NCBI RefSeq assembly: GCF_003286085.1 | Contig: NW_020825288.1 | Coordinates: 22,568,001 to 22,632,000 of the forward strand | Source: Drosophila persimilis | Lineage: Eukaryota > Arthropoda > Insecta > Diptera > Drosophilidae | Reading direction: 5' to 3' | DNA: 64,000 nt | Shown here: piece after piece, positions 63,530 through 64,000 of the stretch | How positions within the stretch are numbered: the stretch's first letter is position 1 | Layout: every line of letters begins with the position of its first letter | The notes under the pieces: model-generated | Told to the model about the DNA's origin: nothing | Databases searched by the model: none | The model's input: only the letters and a program-made list of their open reading frames with translations | Program-made: the position numbers and the translations under genes

Positions 63530-64000
63530 TTAGACCGCCGTGCCCGAAGCCTTGCCGGCTCCTGTTGCAGCTGTGGCTGCCTTCGCGTTCAGACTGAGCG
63601 AACGGCGTGGAGCCGGCTTTGGTGGTATCTGCGGCTTAACGGCGACCTTCACCAGGGACATGGCCATGTGTGGTGGCTCGTTGCTGGCCTGGACAATGCG
63701 CTCCTTCTCCTGAAACTCCACGTAGCCGCTTTCGTCGCTATCAGAGCCATCGTCCGGCATGTTCTGGTTATTCCTGCCGGCCGGCTTGTCGGCCATATCC
63801 AGGTCATCGCTAGTGGAGTCGTCGCTCCGCTTCAGCGTGATGCTGCTGGAACTGCTGTAGTTGGTGGCATCGCTGTTGTTGCGCAGCTGCTGCTCCAGTC
63901 TTTGGTAGATCATCATCTGCTCTAGCACCTGCGCCTGCTCCAACTCCGGTCCCTGGTCCTGACCCCTCTTGATGTACTCCTCGTGATTTGCGTTTGTGAC
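63530..64000 (-). CDS. 3' end of an unidentified gene (C-terminal 156 residues)
   Basis: A minus-strand frame is open from the window edge to a TAA at 63530-63532. Codon use is strongly GC3-biased, as in real fly genes. The peptide begins with a Glu/Gln-rich coiled-coil-like stretch (EQAQVLEQMMIYQRLEQQL), continues through a Ser/Asp-rich acidic region (DDSTSDDLDMAD, DDGSDSDESGY) and ends with a Pro/basic motif PPKPAPRRSLSL. The motif contains PxxxPR, the type bound by CIN85/CD2AP (fly Cindr) SH3 domains; this is inference. The low-complexity C-terminus gives no family. The 5' exons lie to the right of the window. Confidence 0.8.
   Translation of the reverse strand, partial: VTNANHEEYIKRGQDQGPELEQAQVLEQMMIYQRLEQQLRNNSDATNYSSSSSITLKRSDDSTSDDLDMADKPAGRNNQNMPDDGSDSDESGYVEFQEKERIVQASNEPPHMAMSLVKVAVKPQIPPKPAPRRSLSLNAKAATAATGAGKASGTAV

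Overview
The window reads as Drosophila euchromatin, from chromosome arm 3R (Muller element E). It holds short introns with GT-AG borders, TATA/Inr and Motif 1 core promoters, many CA/GT, CT and GAT microsatellites, and unmistakable fly genes such as Orco and Or83a. Orco has 488 codons with an expanded Gly-Asn stretch, and Or83a is clearly diverged from the D. melanogaster protein. Genes that I remember as 83A neighbours lie beside genes that I remember from 85A and elsewhere on 3R. This suggests a fly outside the melanogaster subgroup, possibly obscura-like, but the species was not determined.

Layout. 1-16 kb is almost gene-free on first view, but contains one P-loop exon of a Ras-like GTPase on the minus strand (3102-3203). 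16.37-17.80 kb is an intronless casein kinase 1 relative. 17.8-34.9 kb is a long gene desert upstream of Orco, with microsatellites and a small patch of coding-like debris at 19.8-20.8 kb. 34.99-37.60 kb is Orco (six coding exons). 40.35-40.87 kb carries a possible unrecognised small gene. 41.35-45.22 kb is a CRAL-TRIO lipid-transfer gene with a promoter and 5' UTR exon 2.7 kb upstream of the ATG. 46.62-48.17 kb is Or83a. The right end is dense with housekeeping genes: a UBTD1/2 homologue (-), beta-carbonic anhydrase (+), RagA-B (-), a ZAD C2H2 zinc-finger protein (-), two tandem GILT genes (+), and the 3' end of an unidentified gene (-).

How the genes relate. Orco is the obligate co-receptor with which a tuning receptor such as Or83a would pair, and the two lie 9 kb apart in the same orientation. 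The right-hand block uses a different promoter class. The three minus-strand genes UBTD, RagA-B and ZAD-ZNF each have a perfect, sense-oriented Motif 1 (the M1BP site) upstream. Two of these promoters also have Motif 6 elements (CGGTATA-type), and the ZNF/GILT intergenic region has an unusually long array of them. The left block (kinase, CRAL-TRIO, Or83a) instead uses TATA-type promoters.

I found no new multi-gene system. The most useful surprises are the hidden GTPase exon with an in-frame TAG just upstream, the Motif 1/Motif 6 array, the unidentified coding debris at 20 kb, the small-gene candidate at 40.4 kb and the likely rearrangement junction between 48 and 54 kb.
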